Part shown: positions 41,848-49,531 of the stretch, in pieces
How positions within the stretch are numbered: position 1 is the stretch's first letter
How the letters are laid out: the number at the start of each line of letters is the position of its first letter
Origin: Achromobacter xylosoxidans A8
GTDB taxonomy: Bacteria; Pseudomonadota; Gammaproteobacteria; Burkholderiales; Burkholderiaceae_B
DNA length: 64,000 nucleotides
Assembly (NCBI RefSeq): GCF_000165835.1
Contig: NC_014640.1
Span: 3,224,001 to 3,288,000 of the forward strand
Direction of reading: 5' to 3'
Translations under genes and position numbers: made by a program
The notes under the pieces: generated by a model
Seen by the model: the letters and a program-made list of their open reading frames with translations, nothing else
Told to the model about the DNA's origin: nothing
Databases searched by the model: none

Positions 41848-42834
41848 ATGGGATCGCCGTACCGTTGTTGTTTTCAACCTGTATTGTGGGCCGCGCTTGC
41901 GCTGCTGCCGGCCGGGCAGGCCGCGGCCCAGGTCTGGCCGTCGGACACCGTGAAGATTGTGGTGCCGTATCCGCCCGGCACCGAGCCCGACGTGCTGGCG
42001 CGCGACCTGGGTAACCGCCTCTTCAAGGAAAATGGCAAGACCGTGGTGGTGGAGAACCGGCCCGGCGCCAACGCCATCATCGGCAGCGACTACGTCGCCA
42101 AGGCGGCGGGCGACGGCAACACCCTGCTGATGGTGGACCGGCTGGCGCTGGAGACCAATCCCTTTCTGTACGCCAAGGTGCCATACCGTTGGCAAGAGGA
42201 CTTCAAACCCGTCACCGACCTGGGCCAGGTGCAGTTGTACGTCGCGGTCAGCAATGCGTTTCCGGCCAAGACCTACAAGGAATTCATCGATTACGCCCGC
42301 GCCAATCCGCAGCGCATCAATGTCGGCACCGGCGGCCAGGGCCACGTGAACCACCTGGGCATGGCCATGCTGGCCAGCGCCGAAGGGGTGCAGTTCACCT
42401 ATGTGCCGTTCAAGGGCGTGGCGCCGGCGATGACCGCGACCATGGCCGGCGACGTGGACAGTGTCATGGCCGGCGGTCTGGCCGTGTCGGAACAGTACAA
42501 GGCCGGCAAGATCCGGGTGCTGGTGGCCGGCGCCACCCAGCGCGCCGCCATGTTGCCTGACGTGCCGACCCTGCAGGAGGCCGGCGGCAAGGCCGGCAGC
42601 ATTCCGTCCACGGTCTTCACGCTGTTGGCTCCGGGCAAGACGCCCGACGCCCTGGTGGCGCGGATCAACCAGGCGGTGACGGCGGTCACGGCGGATCCTT
42701 CCTTCCGCCAGACCTATGAGGCGCGCGGCCTGCTGGTGCGCGGTTCGACGCCCGAGGCCACCCTGGCCGCCATGAAGGAGGAGGCCGGCCGCTATGAAAT
42801 TCTGATCAAGGCCGCGGGCATCAAGCAGGATTGA
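41848..42834 (+). CDS. Bug/TctC-type tripartite tricarboxylate transporter binding protein
   Basis: Periplasmic binding protein of 328 residues of the Bug family, very abundant in Bordetella and Achromobacter. A Sec signal peptide ends AGQAAA before QVWPSDTVKIVVPYPPGTEPDVLARDLGN, and the family motif PGANAIIGSDYVAKAAGDGNTLL follows. Members bind carboxylates and aromatic or amino acids with the same fold; the ligand is probably the substrate of the preceding catabolic cluster. No TctA/TctB membrane genes are adjacent, as is common for orphan Bug proteins. Confidence 0.92.
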   Translation: MGSPYRCCFQPVLWAALALLPAGQAAAQVWPSDTVKIVVPYPPGTEPDVLARDLGNRLFKENGKTVVVENRPGANAIIGSDYVAKAAGDGNTLLMVDRLALETNPFLYAKVPYRWQEDFKPVTDLGQVQLYVAVSNAFPAKTYKEFIDYARANPQRINVGTGGQGHVNHLGMAMLASAEGVQFTYVPFKGVAPAMTATMAGDVDSVMAGGLAVSEQYKAGKIRVLVAGATQRAAMLPDVPTLQEAGGKAGSIPSTVFTLLAPGKTPDALVARINQAVTAVTADPSFRQTYEARGLLVRGSTPEATLAAMKEEAGRYEILIKAAGIKQD

Positions 42835-42934
42835 GGCGGGTTCCGGGCGGCGGCGGCCCGGGCTTTCCTGCGGTATCTGTCAGGGGGGACGGATCGCGCC
42901 CCCGCAAGAGGATAAAATACCGGCTCGCGGCTTT

Positions 42935-42962
42935 TTGACTGGCCATTCCGGCATTCTTCATT
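42935..42962 (+). promoter_or_regulatory. Weak candidate promoter of the second amino acid importer
   Basis: TTGACT (42935-42940) is five of six to the -35 consensus; a poor -10 (TTCATT, 42957-42962) follows after 16 bp. It lies in the 152 bp before the binding-protein gene. The -35 is good but the -10 is not, so the real promoter may be elsewhere, for example around TAAAAT at about 42913. Confidence 0.3.
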
Positions 42963-42986
42963 CTTGCGCCCGGCGCATCCATAACG

Positions 42987-43778
42987 ATGAAAAAACTGAC
43001 AGCTGTACTCCTCGCTTCCGCCACCGCGCTGCTGACCGCTTGCGGTCCCAGCGACAATGCGCCCGCCGCCGGCGCGCAGGCGCCTGCCGCCGCCAAGAAG
43101 GTCGTGGTTGGCCTGGATGACAACTTCCCGCCCATGGGTTTCCGCGACTCGAACAACCAGATCGTCGGTTTCGACATCGACATGGCCAAGGAAGCCAGCA
43201 AGCGCCTGGGCCTGGAAGTGGAATTCAAGCCCATCGACTGGAGCGCCAAGGAAGCCGAACTCAACGGCAAGCGCGTCGACGTGCTGTGGAACGGCCTGAC
43301 CATCACCGAAGAGCGCAAGAAGAACATCAGCTTCACCGCGCCCTACATGGCCAACCACCAGATCATCATCGTCGGCAACGCGTCGCCCGTGAAGCTCAAG
43401 GCTGACCTGGCCGGCAAGGTCGTGGGCGCCCAGGATGGCAGCAGCGCCACCGACGCCATCGCCAAGGACCCGGTCGCCGCGCAAATCAAGGAAGTCAAGA
43501 AGTTCGGCGACAACGTCACCGCACTGATGGACCTGGCCGCCGGCCGCCTGGACGCCATCGTGGTGGACGAAGTGGTGGGCCGCTACCTGATCAGCAAGCG
43601 CGCCGGCGAGTACCGCGTGCTGGACGAGAACTTCGGCACCGAAGACTACGGCGTCGGCGTGCGCAAGGACGACACCGAACTGCTGGGCAAACTGGACAAG
43701 ACCCTGGATTCGATGAAGCAGGACGGCACCGCCGGCCGCATCGCCACCCAGTGGTTCGGCGCCAACATCATCAAGTAA
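42987..43778 (+). CDS. Amino acid ABC transporter binding lipoprotein
   Basis: Family 3 binding protein of 263 residues with a lipoprotein signal (LLTAC, Cys19), a short Ala/Pro linker, and the domain start KKVVVGLDDNFPPMGFRDSNNQIVGFDIDMAKEASKRLGL. Other family marks are VDVLWNGLTITEERKKNISFTAPYM and DAIVVDEVVGRYLI. It should be anchored in the envelope and feed the permease encoded 145 bp downstream. The gap contains a hairpin that could raise its expression relative to the permease. Ligand not readable; the cystine/polar amino acid group is likely. Confidence 0.92.
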   Translation: MKKLTAVLLASATALLTACGPSDNAPAAGAQAPAAAKKVVVGLDDNFPPMGFRDSNNQIVGFDIDMAKEASKRLGLEVEFKPIDWSAKEAELNGKRVDVLWNGLTITEERKKNISFTAPYMANHQIIIVGNASPVKLKADLAGKVVGAQDGSSATDAIAKDPVAAQIKEVKKFGDNVTALMDLAAGRLDAIVVDEVVGRYLISKRAGEYRVLDENFGTEDYGVGVRKDDTELLGKLDKTLDSMKQDGTAGRIATQWFGANIIK

Positions 43779-43831
43779 AGGGCCAGCGGCGCCCGCGGCC
43801 ATCGCGCCCGGGCGTCCAGACCCAAGTTCCA

Positions 43832-43866
43832 CAGCCCGCCGCGGCGCCGACGCGCCAGGCGGGCTG
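43832..43866 (+). terminator. Hairpin between binding protein and permease genes
   Basis: CAGCCCGCC (43832-43840) and GGCGGGCTG (43858-43866) form a perfect 9 bp stem with a 17 nt loop. No U tract follows, so partial termination or 3'-end protection is more likely than full stop. This is a common way to make more binding protein than permease in ABC operons. Confidence 0.4.
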
Positions 43867-43923
43867 ATTCATGAATCGATCCAACCTTGGCGTCCACGGA
43901 CGCTGACGGCGCGAACCCACTGC

Positions 43924-44577
43924 ATGGACTACGTACTCTCCCTATTGGGACCATTGGCGCAAGGCGCGAAAGTCACCTTGACGCTGTTTTTCATCACGCT
44001 GGCGCTGGCCGTCCCCCTGGGACTGGTGCTGGCGCTGGTGCGGATCTCGAAATGGCGGCTGGCCAGCAACCTGGTCAATGGCTATATCTGGCTCATGCGC
44101 GGCACGCCGCTGATGCTGCAGATGCTGTTCATCTACTTCGCGCTGCCGTTCGTGCCCGTGATCGGCATCCGCCTGCCGGACTTTCCCGCCGCCGTGGTGG
44201 CCTTCGCGCTGAACTACGCGGCCTATTTCGCCGAGATCTTCCGCGCCGGCATCCAGTCGGTGGACCGCGGCCAGTACGAGGGCAGCAAGGTCCTGGGCAT
44301 GACCTATCTGCAGACCCTGCGCCGCATCGTGCTGCCGCAGATGGTGCAGCGGGTGCTGCCGCCCATGAGCAACGAGACCATCACCCTGGTCAAAGACACC
44401 TCGCTCATCTACGTGCTGGCGCTCAACGACATCCTGCGCACGGCGCGCGGCATCGTGCAGCGCGATTTCACGACCACGCCGTTCCTGGTCGCCGCCGCCT
44501 TCTATCTCATCATGACGCTGATCCTGACGTGGTTCTTCCAGCACATGGAAAAGCGCTATGCCAAATATGACCAGTAA
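43924..44577 (+). CDS. Amino acid ABC transporter permease
   Basis: Inner-membrane permease of 217 residues of the HisM family. It has the [18 protein letters not shown] block (about residue 59) and the EAA docking loop [36 protein letters not shown], then [15 protein letters not shown]. It is a single permease gene, so the importer probably uses a homodimer. Its stop lies inside the start of the ATPase gene (20 bp overlap). Confidence 0.93.
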   Translation: MDYVLSLLGPLAQGAKVTLTLFFITLALAVPLGLVLALVRISKWRLASNLVNGYIWLMRGTPLMLQMLFIYFALPFVPVIGIRLPDFPAAVVAFALNYAAYFAEIFRAGIQSVDRGQYEGSKVLGMTYLQTLRRIVLPQMVQRVLPPMSNETITLVKDTSLIYVLALNDILRTARGIVQRDFTTTPFLVAAAFYLIMTLILTWFFQHMEKRYAKYDQ

Positions 44578-45352
44578 TTCTCCGTCCGCGCGTCCCGTCA
44601 TGATCGAGGCCCGCGAGATCATCAAGTCGTTCGGCTCCAATCGCGTGTTGGATCGGGTTTCGCTCAGCCTGGGCCAGGGCGAGGTCGTCGCGGTGATCGG
44701 GCCGTCGGGCTCGGGCAAGAGCACCTTCCTGCGCTGCCTGAACCACCTTGAAACCATCGACGAGGGCAGCATCGAGGTCGAAGGCGAGGCCATGGCCCGC
44801 GCCGTGCCGGGTGGGCGCAGCCAGTACGCCAGCGACGCCGACGTGCGCCGCATCTGCCGCAAGATGGGCATGGTGTTCCAGTCGTTCAACCTGTTCCCGC
44901 ACATGACCGTGCTGCAGAACATCATCGAGGCGCCCATCACCGTCAAGGGCATGACGCGCGCCCAGATCGTTCCCAAGGCGGAAGAGCTGCTGCGCAAGGT
45001 CGGCCTGCTGAACAAGCGCGACAATTATCCGACGCGCCTGTCCGGCGGCCAGAAGCAGCGCGTGGCGATCGCCCGGGCGCTGGCCATGGAGCCGGACATC
45101 ATGCTGTTCGATGAACCCACCTCGGCGCTGGATCCGGAACTGACCGGCGAAGTCCTGCGCACCATGAAGCAGCTGGCCGACGAACGCATGACCATGCTGG
45201 TCGTGACCCATGAAATGGGCTTCGCGCGCGAAGTCGCGCACCGGGTCATCTTCATGGACGAAGGCCGCATCGTCGAGGAAGCGCCTTCGGCCGACTTCTT
45301 CCGCGCTCCGCGCGAGGCGCGCAGCCGCGAGTTCCTGGCGCATATGCTCTGA
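44558..45352 (+). CDS. Amino acid ABC transporter ATPase
   Basis: ATPase of 264 residues. Walker A is GPSGSGKST, the Q-loop is in [18 protein letters not shown], the signature is LSGGQKQR, Walker B is [15 protein letters not shown] and the H-loop is VTHEM, all as in GlnQ/HisP. The ATG at 44558 overlaps the permease gene; an ATG at 44567 is also possible. It is followed after 17 bp by a strong bidirectional terminator. Confidence 0.93.
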   Translation: MPNMTSNSPSARPVMIEAREIIKSFGSNRVLDRVSLSLGQGEVVAVIGPSGSGKSTFLRCLNHLETIDEGSIEVEGEAMARAVPGGRSQYASDADVRRICRKMGMVFQSFNLFPHMTVLQNIIEAPITVKGMTRAQIVPKAEELLRKVGLLNKRDNYPTRLSGGQKQRVAIARALAMEPDIMLFDEPTSALDPELTGEVLRTMKQLADERMTMLVVTHEMGFAREVAHRVIFMDEGRIVEEAPSADFFRAPREARSREFLAHML

Positions 45353-45369
45353 GGATGCGCCGCCGTCGC

Positions 45370-45403
45370 ATGAACAAAGCCCGCTATGGCGGGCTTTGTT
45401 CAT
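45370..45403. terminator. Strong bidirectional intrinsic terminator
   Basis: Perfect 15 bp arms (45370-45384 and 45389-45403) around the 4 nt loop TATG; the GC core is GCCCGC/GCGGGC and the outer ends are A/T-rich, giving a U-rich end in both directions. It separates the amino acid importer on the + strand from the iron-uptake operon that ends on the - strand. Confidence 0.85.
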
Positions 45404-45425
45404 TTCTCGTAGGCTGCATTTGCCG

Positions 45426-45617
45426 TCAGGCGCTGGCGAAAAACACGTAGTCGGTAATGCGGCCGCCGATCCATAACTCGACATCGACGGTCCGCAAGCC
45501 GGCGATTGACAGGTCCGCCAATGCAGACTTGAGCTTCGGCCGGAGCAGGACGATGCCGGCCAGGTAGGCCACTCCCGCCTCGGGGCCGCCCATTCTTCCG
45601 CTCAGGGAAACCTCCAT
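45426..45617 (-). CDS. Small ORF at the end of the ferric-siderophore importer operon
   Basis: A 63-residue ORF that I do not recognise. It has a good ribosome binding site (AGGAG, 6-7 nt before the ATG at 45617), starts 16 bp after the ATPase stop, and ends just before the bidirectional terminator, so it is transcribed as the last gene of the fauA/importer operon. The protein starts MEVSLSGRMGGPEAGVAYLAGIVLL with a mildly hydrophobic stretch and a basic middle, but no clear membrane helix. A real gene is somewhat more likely than not. Confidence 0.5.
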   Translation of the reverse strand: MEVSLSGRMGGPEAGVAYLAGIVLLRPKLKSALADLSIAGLRTVDVELWIGGRITDYVFFASA

Positions 45618-45633
45618 TGATACTCCTGAAAAG

Positions 45634-46431
45634 CTAGCGCGCGCGCCGGGGCACGACCATGGGGCTGCCGGTCTCGGGGTCGGGCATGACGCGGCAATCC
45701 AGATCGAAGACCTGGCGCATCATGTCCTCGGTCACGACCGGACGGACATCGCCGTGCGCCGCGATCCGCCCATCGCGCATCATCACGATCCTTTCAGCGT
45801 AGCGCAAGGCCAGGTTGAGATCGTGCAGCACCACCACCAAGGTGCGTCCGGCGCGGTGCAACCGGGCGCACAGCTCAAGCAAGTCGAGCTGGTGGCGGAT
45901 GTCGAGGAAAGTGGTGGGTTCGTCGAGCAGCATGATGCCGGCTTCCTGAGCCAGCACCAGCGCCAGCCAGGCGCGCTGGCGTTGGCCGCCGGAGAGCGTG
46001 TGCACGGGTTCATCGGCGATTGCGTCCAGATCCGTGGCCGCCAGGGCGGCGTCGACGGCGCTGGCGTCCGCCGCCGACCATTGCCGCAACAGGGACTGAT
46101 GCGGATAGCGGCCGCGGGCGACAAGGTCGCGGACGGTGATCATCTCGGGCGCAATCGGCTGCTGCGGCAGGTAGGCCAGGCGGCGCGCCAGCGTCTTTCG
46201 GCGCAGGCTGGCGAGGTCGGCGCCGTCGAGCAGGGCGCGGCCCCGGCTGGGAGTCAAGGCGCCGCCCAACACGCGCAGGAGCGTGGATTTGCCGCAGCCG
46301 TTGGGGCCCAGGATTACGGTGAACGAGGCCGGCGCGATCTCCAGCGTCAAACTGTCCAGTACGCGGCGGGCGCCGTAGGACAGGCTGACGTCCCGGAGTT
46401 GGAGGACGGGTGTGGGCGTTGTGGCAGTCAC
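45634..46431 (-). CDS. FecE/FhuC-type ferric siderophore ABC transporter ATPase
   Basis: ATPase of 265 residues of the iron-siderophore importer family. Walker A is GPNGCGKST, the signature is LSGGQRQR, Walker B is GIMLLDEPTTFLDI (the DEPTTxLD form typical of FecE/FhuC/FepC) and the H-loop is LHDLN. I use the GTG at 46431, which overlaps the stop of the permease gene (GTGA) and has AAGG upstream; ATG at 46449 would add a few residues without a ribosome binding site. It powers the permeases encoded just upstream. Confidence 0.92.
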   Translation of the reverse strand: MTATTPTPVLQLRDVSLSYGARRVLDSLTLEIAPASFTVILGPNGCGKSTLLRVLGGALTPSRGRALLDGADLASLRRKTLARRLAYLPQQPIAPEMITVRDLVARGRYPHQSLLRQWSAADASAVDAALAATDLDAIADEPVHTLSGGQRQRAWLALVLAQEAGIMLLDEPTTFLDIRHQLDLLELCARLHRAGRTLVVVLHDLNLALRYAERIVMMRDGRIAAHGDVRPVVTEDMMRQVFDLDCRVMPDPETGSPMVVPRRAR

Positions 46432-47462
46432 GTTGAAACCTTGCGCCATTCGAGCATGAGCAGAAATGCGAGATAGAGGCCGCCGATGCCTGCGGTAAGC
46501 ACGCCCACCGGCAAGCCGTTGGCGCCAGCCGAACGCGACAGCAGGTCGGCGCCTGCCAGCAGCACGGCGCCGGTCAACGCGGCTAGCAGGGGCTGCGGGC
46601 CGTCGGCAGGGACGCAGCGCCGCGCAATCTGCGGGGCCGCAAGCGCAATGAAGGCGATGGGGCCGGCGACGCTGACGGCGGCGGCCGCGGCCAGCACGGC
46701 CAGCAGCGTCGCCGCCAATCGGTTGGACCCAGGGGCGACGCCCAAGGCGTGCGCGACGTCGTCGCCCATTTCCAGCAGCCGCAGGCGCGCGCTCAGCCCG
46801 AGTGCCAAGGGCAGCAGCAGCGCGCAGGCCGTGGCGATCAGCGCAACATCGTTCCAGGTCTTGCCGGCCAGATTGCCGTTGAGCCAGGTCGCGGCCAGAT
46901 GCGCCTGTTCGCGGCGCAGATTGGAGAGACCGTACTGCACGAAGGCGAAGGCGATGGCGGCCACCGCGATGCCCGCGACCACCATGCGTTGGGGCGCGGA
47001 GAAACCCGCGCCGGATCCAAACCAGACCCCCGCCGTCGCCAGCAGCGCCCCGCCTGCGGCGCCCCACGCCAGCGGCATCGCTCCCGGCCAGACCATTGTC
47101 ACCGCCACCGCGCCTGCCGACGCGCCTGCGGTGAGGCCGATGATGTCGGGGCTGCCCAGCGGGTTGCGGGTAATGCTCTGGAACAGCGCGCCGGACAGGG
47201 CCAGCGCGGCGCCGGCGCCCAACGCGGCCAGGGCGCGGGGCAGTCTGACCGTATAGATCAGCCAGTGCTCGATTGCGGTACCGCCGCCCGCCAGGATCCG
47301 TCCAAGACGGGGCCAGCCTGGTCCTTGCTCTCCCGTCAACAGGGCGCCCGCAATCGAGGCAAGGGCCAGCGCGGCCAGCAGCAAGGCGTAGGCCAGCGCG
47401 CGTGGCGTGTAGGGGAGCGACAGCCAGGCGCCGACGCGCAGCATGCGCCGCCGGCCGCTCAA
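46428..47462 (-). CDS. FecCD-family siderophore ABC permease, subunit 2
   Basis: Permease of 344 residues with about ten membrane helices. Family marks are RLPRALAALGAGAALALSGALFQSITRNPLGSPDIIGLTAGASAGA and the docking loop region with AGPIAFIALAAPQIARR. The chosen start is TTG at 47462 (TTGA overlap with the stop of the first permease gene, GGGAG upstream); an ATG at 47444 would remove six residues. With the neighbouring permease it forms the membrane pore of a ferric-siderophore importer. Confidence 0.9.
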   Translation of the reverse strand: MSGRRRMLRVGAWLSLPYTPRALAYALLLAALALASIAGALLTGEQGPGWPRLGRILAGGGTAIEHWLIYTVRLPRALAALGAGAALALSGALFQSITRNPLGSPDIIGLTAGASAGAVAVTMVWPGAMPLAWGAAGGALLATAGVWFGSGAGFSAPQRMVVAGIAVAAIAFAFVQYGLSNLRREQAHLAATWLNGNLAGKTWNDVALIATACALLLPLALGLSARLRLLEMGDDVAHALGVAPGSNRLAATLLAVLAAAAAVSVAGPIAFIALAAPQIARRCVPADGPQPLLAALTGAVLLAGADLLSRSAGANGLPVGVLTAGIGGLYLAFLLMLEWRKVST

Positions 47463-48448
47463 GGAGGGCTCCCGGGCTGGCGGCGCAAGGCCGCCAGCAG
47501 GAACGGCGCGCCGAGGAACGCGGCTACCACGCCGGTCAGCAGTTCTGCCGGCGCCCGCAGCAGGCGCGCCAGGATGTCGGCCGCGAGCATCAGCAGAGGA
47601 CCCAGCAGCAGGCAGTAGGCGAGTTGCCAGCGCAGGTCGGGACCGCCGATGCGGCGGGCGATATGCGGAACCGCCAGACCGACGAAGGCGATAGGGCCCG
47701 CGGCTGCGGTGGCGGCAGCGGCCAGGACAGCGACGCCGAGCAGGCCCAGCGCGCGGTACAGCCCGGCGCGCACCCCGAGCGCCTGGGCCAGCGCCTGTCC
47801 CAGCGCCAGGACGTTCAAGGGCCGGGCCAGTGCAAGCGCCAGCAGCAGGCCGGCACCGATATAGGGAGCGGCCCGGGCCACTTCGGTGAGGGATCGTCCT
47901 GCCAGCGAGCCGACGGCCCAGAATCGATAGGCGTCGAAGATGTCCTCATGCAGCAGGGCCACAGCCTGCACGTAAGCAAACAGCACCGCGTTGACCGCCG
48001 CGCCGGCCAGGATCAGGCGCACGGGCTGCAGGCCGCGGCCGCCGGCACCGATCATGTACACGGCCACGGCCGCGGCCAGCGCGCCGGGCAGGGCCGCCCA
48101 GAACGGATGGGCGGGCAGGCCGCCGAGCACGAGGGTGGTGGTCACGATGGAGGCAGCGGCGCCGGCGTTGACGCCCAACAGTCCGGGTTCCGCCAGCGGA
48201 TTGCGGGTCAGGGCCTGGATCAGCGCGCCAGCGACGGCCAGCGCCGCGCCGGTCAGCAAGGCCAGCAAGGTGCGTGGCACACGCGAGGCAACCACCAGCG
48301 CGGCGTAACTGTCATCGGCTTGGAACAGGGCATGCCAGACCGAGGCGGGAGACAGATTACGTGAACCGAGCCAGAGGCTGCCCAGGGTGGCGGCGGCGAG
48401 CAACAGACAGGTTGCGCCCAGGCCGGCGGCACGGGCGGACTTATTCAT
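47459..48448 (-). CDS. FecCD-family siderophore ABC permease, subunit 1
   Basis: Permease of 329 residues, starting MNKSARAAGLGATCLLLAAATLGSLWLGSRNLSP. It carries RVPRTLLALLTGAALAVAGALIQALTRNPLAEPGLLGVNAGAA and AGPIAFVGLAVPHIARRIGGPD, both FecCD hallmarks. Its start lies inside the 3' end of the binding-protein gene (8 bp overlap). The pair of non-identical permeases is the usual FecC/FecD arrangement. Confidence 0.92.
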   Translation of the reverse strand: MNKSARAAGLGATCLLLAAATLGSLWLGSRNLSPASVWHALFQADDSYAALVVASRVPRTLLALLTGAALAVAGALIQALTRNPLAEPGLLGVNAGAAASIVTTTLVLGGLPAHPFWAALPGALAAAVAVYMIGAGGRGLQPVRLILAGAAVNAVLFAYVQAVALLHEDIFDAYRFWAVGSLAGRSLTEVARAAPYIGAGLLLALALARPLNVLALGQALAQALGVRAGLYRALGLLGVAVLAAAATAAAGPIAFVGLAVPHIARRIGGPDLRWQLAYCLLLGPLLMLAADILARLLRAPAELLTGVVAAFLGAPFLLAALRRQPGSPP

Positions 48449-49511
48449 TTCGCACGCCGGGCCCGGCTTCGGAGCGCTGGGCAGCAGCGGCCAACGCCGG
48501 CGCCAGCCTGCCTAGCATCCAGTCCACGGCCAGCGGCGTGCCCGAGGACGAGGCCATGATCAGCGCCGGGTCGCTCAGCGCCACATAGGCGCCGCGCTTC
48601 ACGGCGGGGATGGCGGCGAACAGCGGCAGCGCCGCGGTCCGGTCGCGCTCCTGGGGGGTATAGAACCAGGACACCAGCACGTCGGCGTCGCCCAGTGCGT
48701 CCGCATGCTCGAAACCCAGATAATGGGCGAAATGGCCGGCGCTAGCGTGCAGGCCTTGCATGGACGGCGCCAGTTTCAGGCCCATGGCGGCAATCGTGTC
48801 CACGCGCGGATCTCCCGCCACATAGGCCGCGAAATTGCCCGAACCCAGGTCGGCGCGCACATAGGCAAAGGTCTTGCCGGCCAGCACGGGGTGGTCGCGC
48901 GAGGCCTGCGCCAGTGCGCCGCGGATTTGCGCCTTGAGCGCCGCGGCCTGTTCGCGCTGGCCCAGCGCGGCGGCGACCAGGTCGATCTGCGTATCCACCG
49001 GGGTCAGGAATGGCTGTTCCGGATAGGCCACCACCGGCACCAGTCGCGACAGTTGCGCATAGGCCTCGGCGCTGACGCCGGAAAAGGGCGCCAGCACCAG
49101 GTCCGGCCGCAGCGCGACGATGGCTTCGACGTCCAGTTCCGGAAACATGGCGATGGCCTGCGGCAGCGGCGCGCCGCGGGCCTCGATCGCGGCACGCACC
49201 CAGGGCCAGTAGTGGTCGGCGTCGCCGCCCCAGTCGGCCCGGCCCACCCCGACCGGGACCACCCCCAACGACAGCGCCAGATCGTCGGCGCCCAGGCCCA
49301 GCGTGACCACGCGTTTGGGCGGCGCCGCGATGACGGCCCGACCCAGAGCGCTGTCTATCGTGACGGGAAAGCCATCGGCCCGGGCCGCCTGTGGCGCTGG
49401 CGCGTCCGGCGCATCGGCAGCGCGATCGCAGGCCGCCAGGGCGAGCGAGGCCAGGCAGGCGGCGCCGGCCCGCAGGATCGCACGCTTGAAACTTGAGAAG
49501 CCAAGACGCAT
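48441..49511 (-). CDS. Iron-siderophore ABC transporter binding lipoprotein
   Basis: Periplasmic binding protein of 356 residues in the FecB/FhuD (type III) family. A lipoprotein signal ends LALAAC (about Cys28), then an Ala/Pro linker and the family segments KRVVTLGLGADDLALSLGVVPVGVG, DVEAIVALRPDLVLAPFSG and VDWMLGRL. It starts 20 bp after the fauA stop, so it belongs to the same operon as the alcaligin receptor and probably carries ferric alcaligin across the periplasm. This last step is inferred from position, not from binding-site residues. Confidence 0.9.
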   Translation of the reverse strand: MRLGFSSFKRAILRAGAACLASLALAACDRAADAPDAPAPQAARADGFPVTIDSALGRAVIAAPPKRVVTLGLGADDLALSLGVVPVGVGRADWGGDADHYWPWVRAAIEARGAPLPQAIAMFPELDVEAIVALRPDLVLAPFSGVSAEAYAQLSRLVPVVAYPEQPFLTPVDTQIDLVAAALGQREQAAALKAQIRGALAQASRDHPVLAGKTFAYVRADLGSGNFAAYVAGDPRVDTIAAMGLKLAPSMQGLHASAGHFAHYLGFEHADALGDADVLVSWFYTPQERDRTAALPLFAAIPAVKRGAYVALSDPALIMASSSGTPLAVDWMLGRLAPALAAAAQRSEAGPGVRNE

Positions 49512-49531
49512 CGTGCAGGCAAATCCCCCGA

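Noticed and set aside
42987..45352. Second copy of the importer at 7636-10860, as a recent duplication
   Set aside because: Same families but different gene number (one permease versus two), a lipoprotein versus soluble binding protein, and clearly diverged sequences.
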